From NCBI GenBank assembly GCA_003118195.1, contig BEXV01000159.1:136661-200660 (forward strand): a stretch of 64,000 nt of DNA, given 5' to 3'. Below are positions 41,170-53,082 of the stretch, piece by piece. A program made the translations under genes and the position numbers. The notes beneath the pieces were generated by a model, which worked only from the letters and a program-made list of their open reading frames with translations, had not been told where the DNA came from and searched no databases. The stretch is from Hemicentrotus pulcherrimus. Lineage: Eukaryota; Echinodermata; Echinoidea; Camarodonta; Strongylocentrotidae. The first letter of the stretch is position 1, and every line of letters begins with the position of its first letter.

Positions 41170-44100
41170 GTAAGGAAGAAAAAAAAGAGACAAAAGAGTA
41201 TTCTTATTCTTCATCATCCCCCACCCCCCCATAAATGTTGGTTTCTGCATTAATTGCACACCGGATAAATGCAAATGTTTTATATGAATTTCCGCTCATT
41301 TTACTTTATTCCAAAGACAGTCCTTTATGATGATGCTACCTTATACAAATTTACTACAGTGTGGGTATGTTAATTGGAATATTGTTAAATTGGACACACT
41401 GTAAGCCTGTAACACAAGTTAGACAAGCAGTAGAACAAAGTAGTTCGTCAATATTATAGTAAAGTGTTTGCCAGCGAAAGGAAAGTGAAAAGACAGGATT
41501 TGGTTATAATTATATGTAGCAAATAATGTAGCAAATCATGAGCAAGGGATCTGCATACTCTTATGTCTTATGAATACATGTTTATAACCATTAATACTTT
41601 GAGCTCCTGTGTTCTTCCGAATTGTTAATAATTGACATACTTTGTCCAATGTACATTTTTAGTACAAATATCGAGAAGTACAAATGATCCCATTGTTTCC
41701 TAATGTATGGACTTTACCATTGTGTAGCCATGTAAAATTTACACAGGCAGATTATGCTAGAATATACTGTTAGCTTTGTGAGTGGGCAAAGAATTTATGG
41801 TCATGCATCATATCATTGAATTGAATTGATTACCCACAACAATGTAGCATTTGATTGACAACTACTCAAGCAAATACTCCCAACCAAATATCTCTTTGCG
41901 ATGTTGCAAATTAAAGTGCTCTCCTTATATCATGTGCTGAGACATAGAATAGGTGTCAACTCTGTAAAAGTATATGGATTAATGTCCTTTTGGTTCTCAG
42001 CAGACAGAAGGAATAGAGTCACTCAAATTATTCCAATTCAGTTTTGATGCTCCCAAGAGTTTCTTTTGATAATTTTTTTTCAGTTTAAATGTTTCTTCTT
42101 TGAGACAACCCAAAGGCTTGGAAATTTGTTTTTGATTTAGTGAATACACACATAACTGATGTTGTTGGAATAGATGGTGACGGCAAGTTAACTTCCAATA
42201 TTTAGTTCGAATGTCTTGAATGAAAGTCAACTAAAACAAAAATGCTTACTCTCAGAAACAACAACAAAAAACCACAACAACAACTACAACAACCCCCCAA
42301 CAGAAGGGGGAAAAACGCTTGACAGAGGTTTACCTTAGAATTGCTTCAGCAAAAGTATGCCAAGTGGATTTCTATCTGTTAGCATAAAAGGTAAAGTCTA
42401 CAATATCACCAGGAGTCTCGAGAAGAAATCATCTGCTAAGAGGGCAACAACTCATTTACTTCACAGATTTAACACCCTTTCGGCTCTAAATAAATTATCA
42501 AATACACATCAAATGTGACTACCGGTACTTTTATTTATAGGAAACTGTTCTGTTGCTGCTTTACATATCTGGTTCTGTATCAGCATACATCAGAATCTAC
42601 GTCATTCTCTGATGGTAATGCCACTTTTAAGGAAATCATTGATCAGAAAGAATCATTTGCTTCCACCATGCACAGAGCAAAGTGGAAGAAAAAGAGGAGA
42701 AAAATATGAAAACTCAAACACGAGTTCTTGCAGTTTCTTAATAGATAACAAAATACATCGCTATTGAGGCACAATTTTGAACAGGAAAAGGAAAATGAAA
42801 GATGAGAATTAAAAAGACTTCCTGGTCGCTTAACTGCATGAAAGGAAGAGAGGCACCCAGTGCATGTGACATTGATGTAAGGAAATGAGATGGAAGAGCA
42901 AAAGGTCAGCCCTAGCTCTATGAAAAATGATATTAAATGAATGAAGGGAAGTCCTTAATAATCAGAAGAGGAGCAAGTTATGGTTTTACTTTCTGAGGAG
43001 ATCAAATTTAATTGCCATTAAACATTGAAGACCCCATGCAATGAAAGTGAAAATGGACAGCTGTAATTATTGGGTGTGGAAAGTAAGTGGGAAGTGTTAC
43101 TTTCATTTTTTTATAAATATGTTGAGCTCAAGGTATATTTAGAGAAATGATGCTTTTGATTGCTAGAGGAAATCAAATTAAATTTTGTAAGCACATTATT
43201 TCATGTGCTATACATAGACCTACACATTGAAGGCTTCAGCCCACTTTAGACCTATGGCCCAAAAGACTGACGCCCCCTTAGGCCAACATGTTGATCTTGT
43301 GTGCCTTCTGACAACCTTTCTATCGATTCATGTGGTTGGCATTGTCTTGTTGGCTTTTGGTCATCTGAGACCCCTCTGCCCCTCCCCTCTGGAAATAAAA
43401 ACTTAAGGTATTGTCTCATGTTGCTGTTCGGGAAAATGAAACCCTCTTTGATGAAATATGAAATTCAAAGATTGATAAGGTTATTTATGCCTTAATCATA
43501 AATCTGTATTGGCCTAATTGTAAACAAGCACACATTAATTGATGATGGTGCTATATTTCTGTTTAAATACATTCAAAGGCACTAGCTTGCTGTCTATTTG
43601 GGTCTTTTCTCTTATTTCTACTTTTCTAACTGCCACTGGAATACATTTTTATGGAGAAAAAGTTTTTTTTTATAAGGATTGTAGCAAATATGAAATTGGG
43701 TGCTGACAAAATAATGACTTTGGCTGATGTAATTTTGAGTGTCTTTAATATCATTGGATTGTGGATTGGAAAAAGGTAACTCACAGATTTAGAAATCAGC
43801 AAGCCAAAGGAGGTTAAAGTGATTGGCTAACATTGTTAGGAATTTAAAAATGTCTACCGTAATTCTGTTACTTGAAAATGGTATAAACATGCAAGGTATA
43901 ATTTTGAAATATGGCTAGTCTCAAGTCATAAAACCTTTGGGAAGTATTTGAAAACTCGAGTAACGGTCTCTATTTAAAAGGTCTCAGAGACGCGATATTA
44001 TACAAAATCGTGGTTTGCGTTGAACTTACAGCTTTTCAGTCTAAACAATGGTAGTTTTCAGGGTTTTTGAGTACTAATACATGTACCCATACACATGTTT

Positions 44101-44715
44101 CATTTAGTTTGAGAATTTTTTAGATCGGCTATTCGCAAAGCTAGCCAATCACTTTAAATCTAACCTTGCAGAAATGATTAAATGTGATCTTAGTCCCGTT
44201 CTTACACCTCCTACTATACTCTCATGTGTGTTGTTTCTCTCTTAACCTACAAACTAAAACCTCCCTACTCTTTCTAGAATGGACCAACCCTTCGTCACAA
44301 CTTCAGAAGTTTCCCCCCTTTCCCTTCCCCCGCCTAACTCGAGCACAAATTGCTCCTTTCCTGTGACATCATTCCGTATTATAGTTCTCCTCACAACACC
44401 AAGGCTCTACAGCAGAAACTTGGGAGTGCTGTCAGGCATCCCCTCATGCTCTTCTTGAGCCCCCTCTCCTGGCATCTAGCTCTTATAGTTATAGGATAGT
44501 GCTGTTTACTAGAGATCTCTCTTTCTGACTCTCTCCCACTCTCTCATACTTGTTTTGGTATGACTTTGGACTTTTGGACATCCCTGTAGCACAGCACAGG
44601 TGATCTCTGCTATAGCTGTGGGGTTAAAATGATGAGAGATTTAATTGTCCATCCATGTTGAGGATTATTTAGTATGATATATTCTGGAACACCTTGATCT
44701 GTAGATGTTGGTAGT

Positions 44716-44801
44716 ATGTGGCTTGCTAGTGAATTTTGGAATGATCTGGTCCTAAACTTTCATGAATTTGTGGACTTATGTCTTGGATTACCATTTGATA
44801 G
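44716..44801 (+). CDS. Candidate alternative first coding exon of the IQSEC-family gene
   Basis: An ATG at 44716 opens 28 codons plus two bases (AG) up to a strong GTGAGT donor at 44802. An in-frame stop sits upstream at 44695. The exon ends in phase 2, so it could join the exon at 58600 (AG plus T gives Ser). The peptide begins Met-Trp and is hydrophobic and acidic (MWLASEFWNDLVLNFHEF). A 28-codon open run next to a good donor in the right phase can also arise by chance in 17 kb of intron, so this is a candidate only. Confidence 0.22.
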
Positions 44802-45720
44802 GTGAGTAAACAAAAATATCCATTGTCTCAACTTTAAAGTGCAGGGTAACAATGCCTCAGATTCTGAAACAAAATCCTGGAGTTAGCTCATGCTGCAATC
44901 ATAATTATAACCTTTAGGTTAGTCAGGAATCCCATGACTTTTGCAAGCCGATCGCCTGTCTGATTATCAAGATATTTATGATTGGAAATTGAAATTTCAT
45001 TTTTCATTTTCTTAACGTTTTTTTATAACACTAAAGTCTATTGGGGAAAATGAGTATGGTAAAACCGGTCACTCAAAGATTTTTCTTTTGGGGGCACTTC
45101 TTGATCATTTTGAAGGGCAATTTTTTAGGACTTCATTATTACACCATATCACAGACACTCATAACATGTAGGGCCATATATCTCAGATTTTAATTGTTAA
45201 ATGATGCCTTTAATATATACAGTATACTTCTATGTGCTGGTTTATAACTTGTTATGTGTATTACACAGTATGATACAGGGCAGAGAAGGGTGACCTACCT
45301 CTGTGGAGTTTATCTGGCTGATTTAATAATAACGAAGTATTTCTGTCTGCTTTTGCCATTAAACTTGGTATGCCAAATCATCTACCTCTCATGGACAATA
45401 CGCCCTCACATACATCAACCAAGTAGGCTCTGCACGCATGAATGAAAGATTGGCTCATTTATTTTTCAGAAGGGATTAATCAAGCTTTGTTCTTTAACAA
45501 CTATAGTTTACTAGAGTAAACAACAACCATTTCTCTTTACTAATGGAATAATGTTGAAGTTATTTTGTAATGAGTACATAATCAATCCCTTGTGCTTTTT
45601 GAGAGCTAATTTATGCCGAAGATCATGTCAGATACCCCCCACCCCCTCCCTGAAAGGAAAACAAAGGGAGATTTATATGTCATATTTTGTTAACATCACA
45701 AGAAGTGTAGATGATGAGTA

Positions 45721-45802
45721 TTAACCCCTTGCCAACTGGAACCGTGTGGCTCCTGTATATGAAGCCAATGTGAATGCAAGAATCCAGTTGCCAATGGGTT
45801 AA
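45721..45802. mobile_element. Very short foldback element (82 bases)
   Basis: The left end TTAACCCCTTGCCAACTGG is matched in inverse by the right end (minus strand: TTAACCCATTGGCAACTGG), with two mismatches in 19 bases. The outermost TTAA at both ends could be the target sequence, as for piggyBac-type MITEs; that is inference. It lies in intron 1. Confidence 0.7.
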
Positions 45803-47290
45803 GGTAAAGTTATCTGTTCAGAGCCAGAAGGGCACTAACTCTGTGTTAGAGGTAGCACTCTTGTGCATGGTTGTGGCGGCCTCAATCTGGCTCCAGACAG
45901 ATGAGGTGTTAATAAAACATATAACAAGTAAAGGTATAGTAGTCATGATTGGTAAGGCTCTATCCTTCTTGTTGGTGATCATATACCCTGTCTAACAAAC
46001 TGGAGCATTGTGACTACTGATGACTTAGTCATTCAGAAGTTTGTTGAAATGTAGAAATGTATGTCTCAAGTTCAGACAGGAAGCACTATAGCTGTGAGGG
46101 CAATATCATTGCATAATAGATCCAATTAAGCGTCCTGTCATACATGTGTGTGAGTTTGAGGTTAATTACTTCCCTGCTAAGCATGTCATATGGACCCAAT
46201 CAGGTGAATTTGAATGGAGGTACGTTTGACAAATTGAATCATCAAATATCGTATTCAGATGTATTTATTTTGTTTTAAAAACAACTATAATATATAACAA
46301 TATATTTAAGAAAACATCAAAATTCAGATTTTTGTTAAATGAATCTTTACGAAATATGAAAACCGGTATGAAATAAAACATGGATGGCAAAGTAAAACAC
46401 TGATCAATGGTTAAACTTTTTTTTCTAGGTAACTGTATACCGGTATGTTAACAAATTTAATAGGGATGAATTTGGAGAATGTATAAAGTTTTATGTTAGA
46501 AGGTTCTATGGAAAGTGGTACATTCTTAGAAATAAAATCTGCTGATAACTAGAAGGTTAATTTTTATCACTTCATAGGAGTAATAATGCCCTTCTTGCTC
46601 TCACTGTACAACATGACTCTTCCTCATGTCAGGCACTATTCAAGTAAAAGTAGATTCATGATGCAACTGCTGTTTAGCTAGCTTGGTGTTTCTAAAATGG
46701 TTCACCACACTGCCTCAGAGTCACTCTTCAAATCTCTCGTAATTGCGTCAGAGCTGTTATCATTCCTATCGATTGCAAACCGTCCCAAGAGCCTGAAAAT
46801 ATTAAAATCATCACACAAATGCCAAGCTACGCTACTAGAGGTATTGATTACAATGAGAGCTAATTGCTACTCGCCAGGTCCCTATGCAGCATGACTCTGC
46901 TAAAAGACAATGACGCTGTTGTTAAGTGTAATGACGTGATTAGCTCTTCAGAAGCCCATATTAAAAAAATAGTTGAACCGTACTCTTGCATTGTGATCTT
47001 TCAATATATTTTTCATTAATATAATCCCTCCCCCTTTTTTTTTAATTATTGTTTTGTATAGAAATTCTGTGAAATGTTTTTTAATTGGGATCTGGAGATA
47101 TAGTTTAGACCTCTTAATGTTTTTAGTACAGGGGAGAAATTGTTGGGAAACACAATATGAGGATCAAATCAAATAATGACACAACAGATGGAGGAATATT
47201 TTAGTATTTAGATAGTTTCTATACCATGAATGCACTCAATTGCACTGTAAAGAAGGTACATTAGCTACTGTTTACAAACTTGTATCTTAA

Positions 47291-47489
47291 GCTATGGTCA
47301 CAAATCTGAGCAGGCGCCGCCCAAATTTTAACTCCGCGCTAAAACTTCAGCGGCAACCGAGCGATGCCCTAAAAACGAGCGGTGCCTGGGCAGCCGCCGC
47401 TCGGTGGCCGGGCAGCCGTCGGGCAGAATTGGTTAAAAACTCGCCGCTCGGCCGCCGAGCAGGCTACTTTTGGGTAATGTGACCATAGC
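47291..47489. mobile_element. GC-rich foldback element in intron 1
   Basis: It begins GCTATGGTCACA and ends with the exact inverse TGTGACCATAGC. In sharp contrast to the surrounding AT-rich intron, the interior is dominated by GCCGCCGCTCGG, GGCAGCCG and GAGCGG words and can form further hairpins. Length 199 bases. The frame at 47294-47482 (62 codons) lies wholly inside it and is most likely fortuitous. No target duplication is obvious. Confidence 0.7.
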
Positions 47490-48098
47490 ATTAGGTTATT
47501 AAGCTAGCCCTGTCAAGATGTTGTTTTGCTTTCGAAAAATACATATGGGGGGGGGACTATTAATTCTACCACTCTTATCTTTTCCCAACAACTGATTTAC
47601 ACTTAATATAGCATTTACTTCTAGAAAGTAATTATTTTCTTTTCTTTCCTTTCTCTTAATCACATGAACCTAATGGTAGGCAGTATATAAGGCACTAGCT
47701 CACTGTTTTGAGGTGCTCATATATTTCTAGAAATAACTCTGAAGTCACTGTGCCAAGATGTTATAATATAATCATGAAATTGCACCTGACACTGACTTTA
47801 TTGTCATCCTACACAATTGCGTCAGAGATAGACCCTTAGGGAGCATGAGTAGTGTTCCGCTGATGATGACTTGGCTTCAGGATGATCCTTTCATTTGGGG
47901 GGTAACTTTTTTCTTTGAGGTTTCTTGTAAAGAATGGTATTCTTCTGTCTATTCGTGTCACTTCTAGATCAATGTATGTAATACAATACCTTTAGATATC
48001 CTGCATTTCTGCTCCTTTCATGAAATTCTTGTTATTTTTCCCTTTTGATCATTCAGTGTTATTGCTGGCCTTCACAGCTACTTCACACAGACTTTGAG

Positions 48099-48855
48099 AT
48101 AAGGCGGAGTGTTTTCATGTTCATGTCTATTAATTGTCTTATTTCGTAACTATGACAGTCAAATGCCCCATCCCTTGCATGTAGATGTGTAATAAGAATA
48201 CTAGAAATCAAGTTGTTTATATTTCACATTTTGATAGTATATGTTCTTCATCAATAGCAGTATAGTACTAGGCCTGTCTTCATCAGCTCAAGTTAGCCAA
48301 ATAACCGACTATTTTCAGACTAGACTAGACCAATACGCTCGTCGCAATCTAGCTCGGATGGGCGCAAATTAGCCCGCTATTTCCCAAATAGCGGGAAACA
48401 TGGCCAAGATTGCTTGGGATATTTGGTCAAGAAAATATCCTGCTAATTGCAACTGCAGGATGATGAAAACGCTGATATAAGGCTGAGTGTTTTCATTCAT
48501 GTTCAAGTCTATTGTCTTATCACATAACTATGACAGTCAGATGCCCCCATCCCTTGCATGTAGATGTGTAATAAGAATACTAGAAATCAAGTTGTTTATA
48601 TTTCACATTTTGATAGTATATGTTCTTCATCAATAGCAGTATAGTACTAGGCCTGTCTTCATCAGCTCAAGTTCGCCAAATAACCAACTATTTTCAGACT
48701 AGACTAGACCAATATGCTCGTCACAATCTAGCTCTGATGGGCGCAAATTAGCCCGCTATTTTTCAAGTTGGGAGGAAACATGGCAAAGATTTCTTGGGAT
48801 ATTTGGTCGAGAAAATATCCCGCCAATTGGATCTGCAGGTTGATGAAGACGCAAA
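48099..48855. repeat. Tandem duplication, period about 378 bases, carrying part of a MITE
   Basis: The segment from ATAAGG at 48099 recurs from 48477 with small indels and a few substitutions. It includes long identical runs through the ATGTAGATGTGTAATAAGAA region and through ATCAATAGCAGTATAGTACT. Each copy ends inside the foldback element, near GCAGG-TGATGAA-ACGC. Only the second copy retains the element's right end. Confidence 0.85.
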
Positions 48856-48930
48856 TTAACTAGCTAATTTGCGATTAGGATAGTTGTAATAGCGGGTTAT
48901 TTGGCAATCTCGAGCTGATGATAATGGGCC
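48650..48930. mobile_element. MITE-like element, flanked by TA; a left part is duplicated at 48271-48475
   Basis: The left end is GGCCTGTCTTCATCAGCTCA. The right end, read on the minus strand, is GGCCCATTATCATCAGCTCG, followed by GAGATTGCCAAATAACCCGC. TA lies directly outside both ends (48648-48649, 48931-48932). The reverse complement of its last 95 bases matches the start of the element at 27775 at roughly 80% by eye. No ORF of its own. Confidence 0.7.
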
Positions 48931-50756
48931 TACTTTCTCCTATTTCCACGTTGCCACACCACAAGAGCAAAATTGATACATATTTTCTTCCATGGCCGGC
49001 TTTGACTTGATCTGCCCTAGCTTGGCACGCACTGACCAGGATAAACCAAGTCTATGCCTGGTGAACCTTAGCTGAGGTCATTCACTCTACATAGAGGGAT
49101 GTCTCGTTTGATAAACCTGAGCTGCATTTACACTGCAACCAAAAGACATTACTTGTTCTCAAATTCTGGTGTTTCCTCAGTATAGTACACTACCAGCAAA
49201 CATGACAAAAAACTAAACTTTGGAGTGTTTTTTTTTAAAACGCTTACCGAAAATTCACAGAATTTTGCTGCATAAATAGAAACTTTGTTATGATGCCAGT
49301 TTTTCGTCATGTGACTCTTCTGGCTTCTGTGCAATCGCATGTAGAGTAGCATCATGTCTCGCATGAACAGCGTTTACAGTATGAGCAAACAGTGATGGTT
49401 TTTATGCGTTTTTCCAGTAGTGTGAATGGCCCAAAATCAACGCTAGAATTAAAGCCTGGTGAAACTTCATCATGCGTCTGTCTTCCCGCAAAGTATCGTA
49501 TTCATAATGCTGTGTTATTGGCACACATTCTGTTGTCCTGAGGATTTGCAGAGTAAAAAATGTCTCAACATTTCAGATAGTGCAAGCATGTAATGTATAT
49601 ATCTTTAATTGGCTCTTATCTTAAGCATGTTTTTTGGTGGTTACCACATTGCAGAGATAAAGAGGAGATACATTTTAATCTTCATGTCTGCATATGATAT
49701 GCCACTGACTGAAATAAGACACCAGTGAAAGCAATGTAGCTCCTGCAGAAGTTTATCTCCCGCCAACTCTTTAAGTTGCAAAAACAGAAATTTGGTTGAT
49801 GATCAGTAGAATTGATGTTTCACTTAGAAGAGCTGTAGGCTTGAAAGCTGTGCTGTCTAGAAGAGTCCAAATTTCTAAAGAAATAAAAAAATCTTGTGCA
49901 GGGAAGCTTGTACTTGCCCTCTTGTTTTGTGAGCGAGCTCCTTGATTCCGAGAAATAGTTGGACTTGTGTGGCCAATGCTATAAATACAAATGACCCATA
50001 GGAATTTGTTTCTGGCCTTCTTCTTCCAAGTTCTAATTGTAGTGTAGATGGGTTACAGTTTGACCTCCATCCAGCCGACTTCCATTTGACCCATGAACCA
50101 TCATGTTATGATGAATGTAAGTATGAAATTAATCAAACCTACCTTTGTGCCTTTGTTAGCATTCAGTCAATTTTTTTTTCTCATCCATTTGTCACATCTG
50201 TATTATTTGTGTCACGGATGGCACGTACCAACATCTTTTCTTCCATTGAAAAATCTTAGCCTTCTACTGGGTTTCTGTTTGTTCATTTTTGTGGACAAAT
50301 AGTCATCGGTGTTTGTGTGCATTCTCCTGGAGTGTGTATTATCAATATTCATACAGACTAATGAGTTATCAATCTTTCATACGTCACTGGTTACGTCGAT
50401 TCGGAACAATGGTGTATGCTTTGAAAAATGCGATAAGAAAGAGGAAGTTTGAATGGTCCGGTGTGGGTTGTCGCCTTTAGACTCTGCGGTACGTTGAAGG
50501 ACATCAATAGGATATAGGTGCCTTTGCATTGATGATTCTGGCTACGACCGTGACTCATTTTTAGAATAAAAACTGGAAGAGGATTTGGTCGGATGGGTGG
50601 TATTGTGATCATTTTAACGGCCCAACCTCATAAAGAGAGGCAACTTTTGTGTCTATGGATATATTTATTTGGTTTATATTAGGTGCACTTTACCAGTATT
50701 AATCGTTCAGTATTGAGAGCTTTGTAGGCTTCAGAGACCGAAGAGTTTTTAGCTAG

Positions 50757-50813
50757 TGCTGTCCAATCTCGTAAACACTGCAAAATGATTTTGGAAGATG
50801 ATACACAACAGAG
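50757..50813 (+). CDS. Candidate cassette or alternative first exon of the IQSEC-family gene
   Basis: A strong donor (CAGAG before GTAAGG at 50814) ends a frame open from 50728. Two readings are possible. With the acceptor AG at 50755-50756 the exon is 57 bases, enters and leaves in phase 2, and could be inserted between 41169 and 58600 without a frame shift, adding AVQSRKHCKMILEDDTQQ. With the acceptor AG at 50726-50727 it would be an 86-base exon entering in phase 0, so not joinable to 41169. A start at ATG 50785 would give an alternative N-terminus. The upstream pyrimidine tract is weak for both acceptors. No homology is recognised. Confidence 0.28.
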
Positions 50814-51109
50814 GTAAGGATATCGGCCTAAGAAATACATGTATAGTTTGTGATATGATTATATAAGGATTATTTGTTTATCATTTTTAGTGTCATCTTT
50901 ATCTTAGACGAATGTCGAGTTCATCACTGAATTTGTAGAATGTATCTTATTCCATTCTGTAGTTGGTAAATCAAAAGGTAAGTGCAATAGTTCATTTTGA
51001 AGAAAGTAGGGAAGTAATCTTTATTCCAAAGACTTGATTGCTACGTCTCAATAAAATGAATATTGTAATTNGGTGTGTGTGTATTTGGGTTTTTACAGAT
51101 GTGTATCAA

Positions 51110-51253
51110 TCAGATATGATTATTTACGTCTGGGGACCGACTTTTAACGTCACCATCTGAAAGACGCGACTCAGTTTCGAACCTGGGTCCTCGGCTGAAT
51201 CAGTTTGTAACTTCCACTGTTAGCTGGATTACAGGCGCACGCCACAACGCCTA

Positions 51254-51297
<44 letters not shown>
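51110..51297 (-). mobile_element. SINE-like element with an Alu/7SL-like segment (minus strand)
   Basis: Read on the minus strand, an A-rich stretch (51256-51288, with AAAAC repeats) is followed by GGCGTTGTGGCGTGCGCCTG and TAATCCAGCTA. This resembles the A-rich linker and right-arm start of primate Alu, that is, the 7SL RNA 5' domain. About 40 bases further on is a pol III B-box-like GGTTCGAAACT (51172-51182). Beyond it is a block (51119-51167) ending ACGTAAATAATCA. After the first 30 or so bases it does not follow Alu. Family and origin are not determined. Confidence 0.5.
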
Positions 51298-53053
51298 TTA
51301 ATTGTTAACTAGCACCTTTGATATATGTTGGGTATACATGCACCCTCTCTTTACATGAGTTATGAGATATTTCTAGAGAATCCCTTTCTCTCTAAAAGTA
51401 TAGTAAATTAATCCGTGTACTTGAGGAGGTTATTAAACTGATTTAATTGGTATTATTATACCAGATGTGCTCAGTTGTAAATTTGATATATTAATCTAAT
51501 TTGAGCAATTTCTAAGGTCATTGATTTGCCACAAAATTGCTATAATTCCAGATATGTTCATGATATATACGGCTCTCTGTTGCCAATTACTATATCCTTC
51601 AGCGCTTGCCGCAAGCCAAAGATATGAAAACAAAATTAGACTGAGAGTTGGGGCAAATTTTCCAATAAAAGCGGTACGTGCACATCAAGTGAATCATGGT
51701 TAATCTCATTATTTTGTGACTTATGCACTCTTTGAATGGGTTTGTCATGTGGGATGCATTTCTGGGGACTTGTCGGTAATATTTCTTCCTGCTGCTCTGC
51801 TATGCTGCAGTCATATTTCTTCCCAAGCATGCTCCTAAAATAACTGCTACCGTTCTATCTACGTTAGGCCCTGTGAGCTGTGATAAGCAGCCATCTTATT
51901 TATAGAGTAATTTTTGATTATGTCCTTTCTGTCTGTGGATGTGTGATGAGTATTTCCCAGTTGCAGTTTGCCTGCATGAGCAGAATGAAACGATAATCCT
52001 AGGCTACCGCAAGCATGATATATGAGTAATTATCCATATTTGTGATTGCTCTGATAAACATGTGAACTTGATGTGTCTCCTTTCTTGCGAGACATGTTTC
52101 TATTTTAAGGTTGAAAAAACGCTTGTCTGGAACTCTTAATGTGAACCTTTAAATTGCACAGCACAAATTATGCCAAATGTTATGTGAAAACATGCATATA
52201 TATATGATTTTTTTAATGTAATTGCAGTCATGAAAAATTGAATGAATCTTCTTATTTGTGTGTTTGTGTCATTGGTTTCATTTGAATGACTAGAACATCT
52301 GTAAAAGTAAAATTTCAGATATTTATGATTATTTGTGCTCACCATAATCATACTTTTATTGCAAATTTCCATGATATATGCATCGTTAGCAGTGATAAAA
52401 GTACGAGCATCACTTGTATTCATACATACTTGATTTTTGCTATAGAGGAAGGATAAGTTTAGACCATTCTCAGTTTGGAAGATGTGTGAAGTATAGATTA
52501 AAGGAAGTACAACTTGAATTTTATCCAAATCCAAACATGCACCATTTTTGTTTAAATGCTCTACTTCGATGTTCCCTTGACATCTGTATCTTGAGTTAAG
52601 ACTTAAATCCATCCTATTCTATGTGTATCCCTGTCAGGGTTGTTCTCTTTTCATATTTCCCATCTGATCCCAGATTTCCAGCCTGTTTTCATATAAATCT
52701 GGATATGACTAAATTCAGAACACCCTATCTTCTCTCTTTAATGATCGAACCAGGGATGAAAGGGAACACAGATTAGTAATTCACAGTGAAGAGGGGAAAA
52801 TGTTCTAGCTTGAAATGAGTCAGAGCTTTCAATTATTCTTTGTTCTATTTTTCCGTTTTTTAAAATACATTATGTATATGTTTTCACTCAGATTTACATA
52901 CTTTTCTACTTTCCAAAGGCCACATGATAAAGAGTGTTAATTGTGCCGTGTAAAATTGTAAATTCTTTTGCAATTATTTCCCTACACCGTTAACTCTTTC
53001 TTATTAGATTGCGATTATATTCAATGTTTATAATTTATTTCATCCCACACTCC

Positions 53054-53082
53054 NNNNNCCCCCCCCCCCCCCCCCCCCCCCC
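53054..53082. other. Five-base gap followed by a 24-base poly-C run
   Basis: Five Ns then 24 C. Homopolymer length here is unreliable, as at the gap near 19.4 kb. Confidence 0.95.

Noticed and set aside
49100..49440. Possible diverged foldback with ATTTACACTGCAA and AGTGTGAATGG ends
   Set aside because: Only about 10 of 18 bases pair between the ends; not enough to call an element.
52136..52612. 158-codon minus-strand frame, the longest non-exonic frame without Ns
   Set aside because: AT-rich, no motif, no splice or promoter context, and it lies within intron 1. Frames of this length are expected occasionally in 64 kb read six ways.
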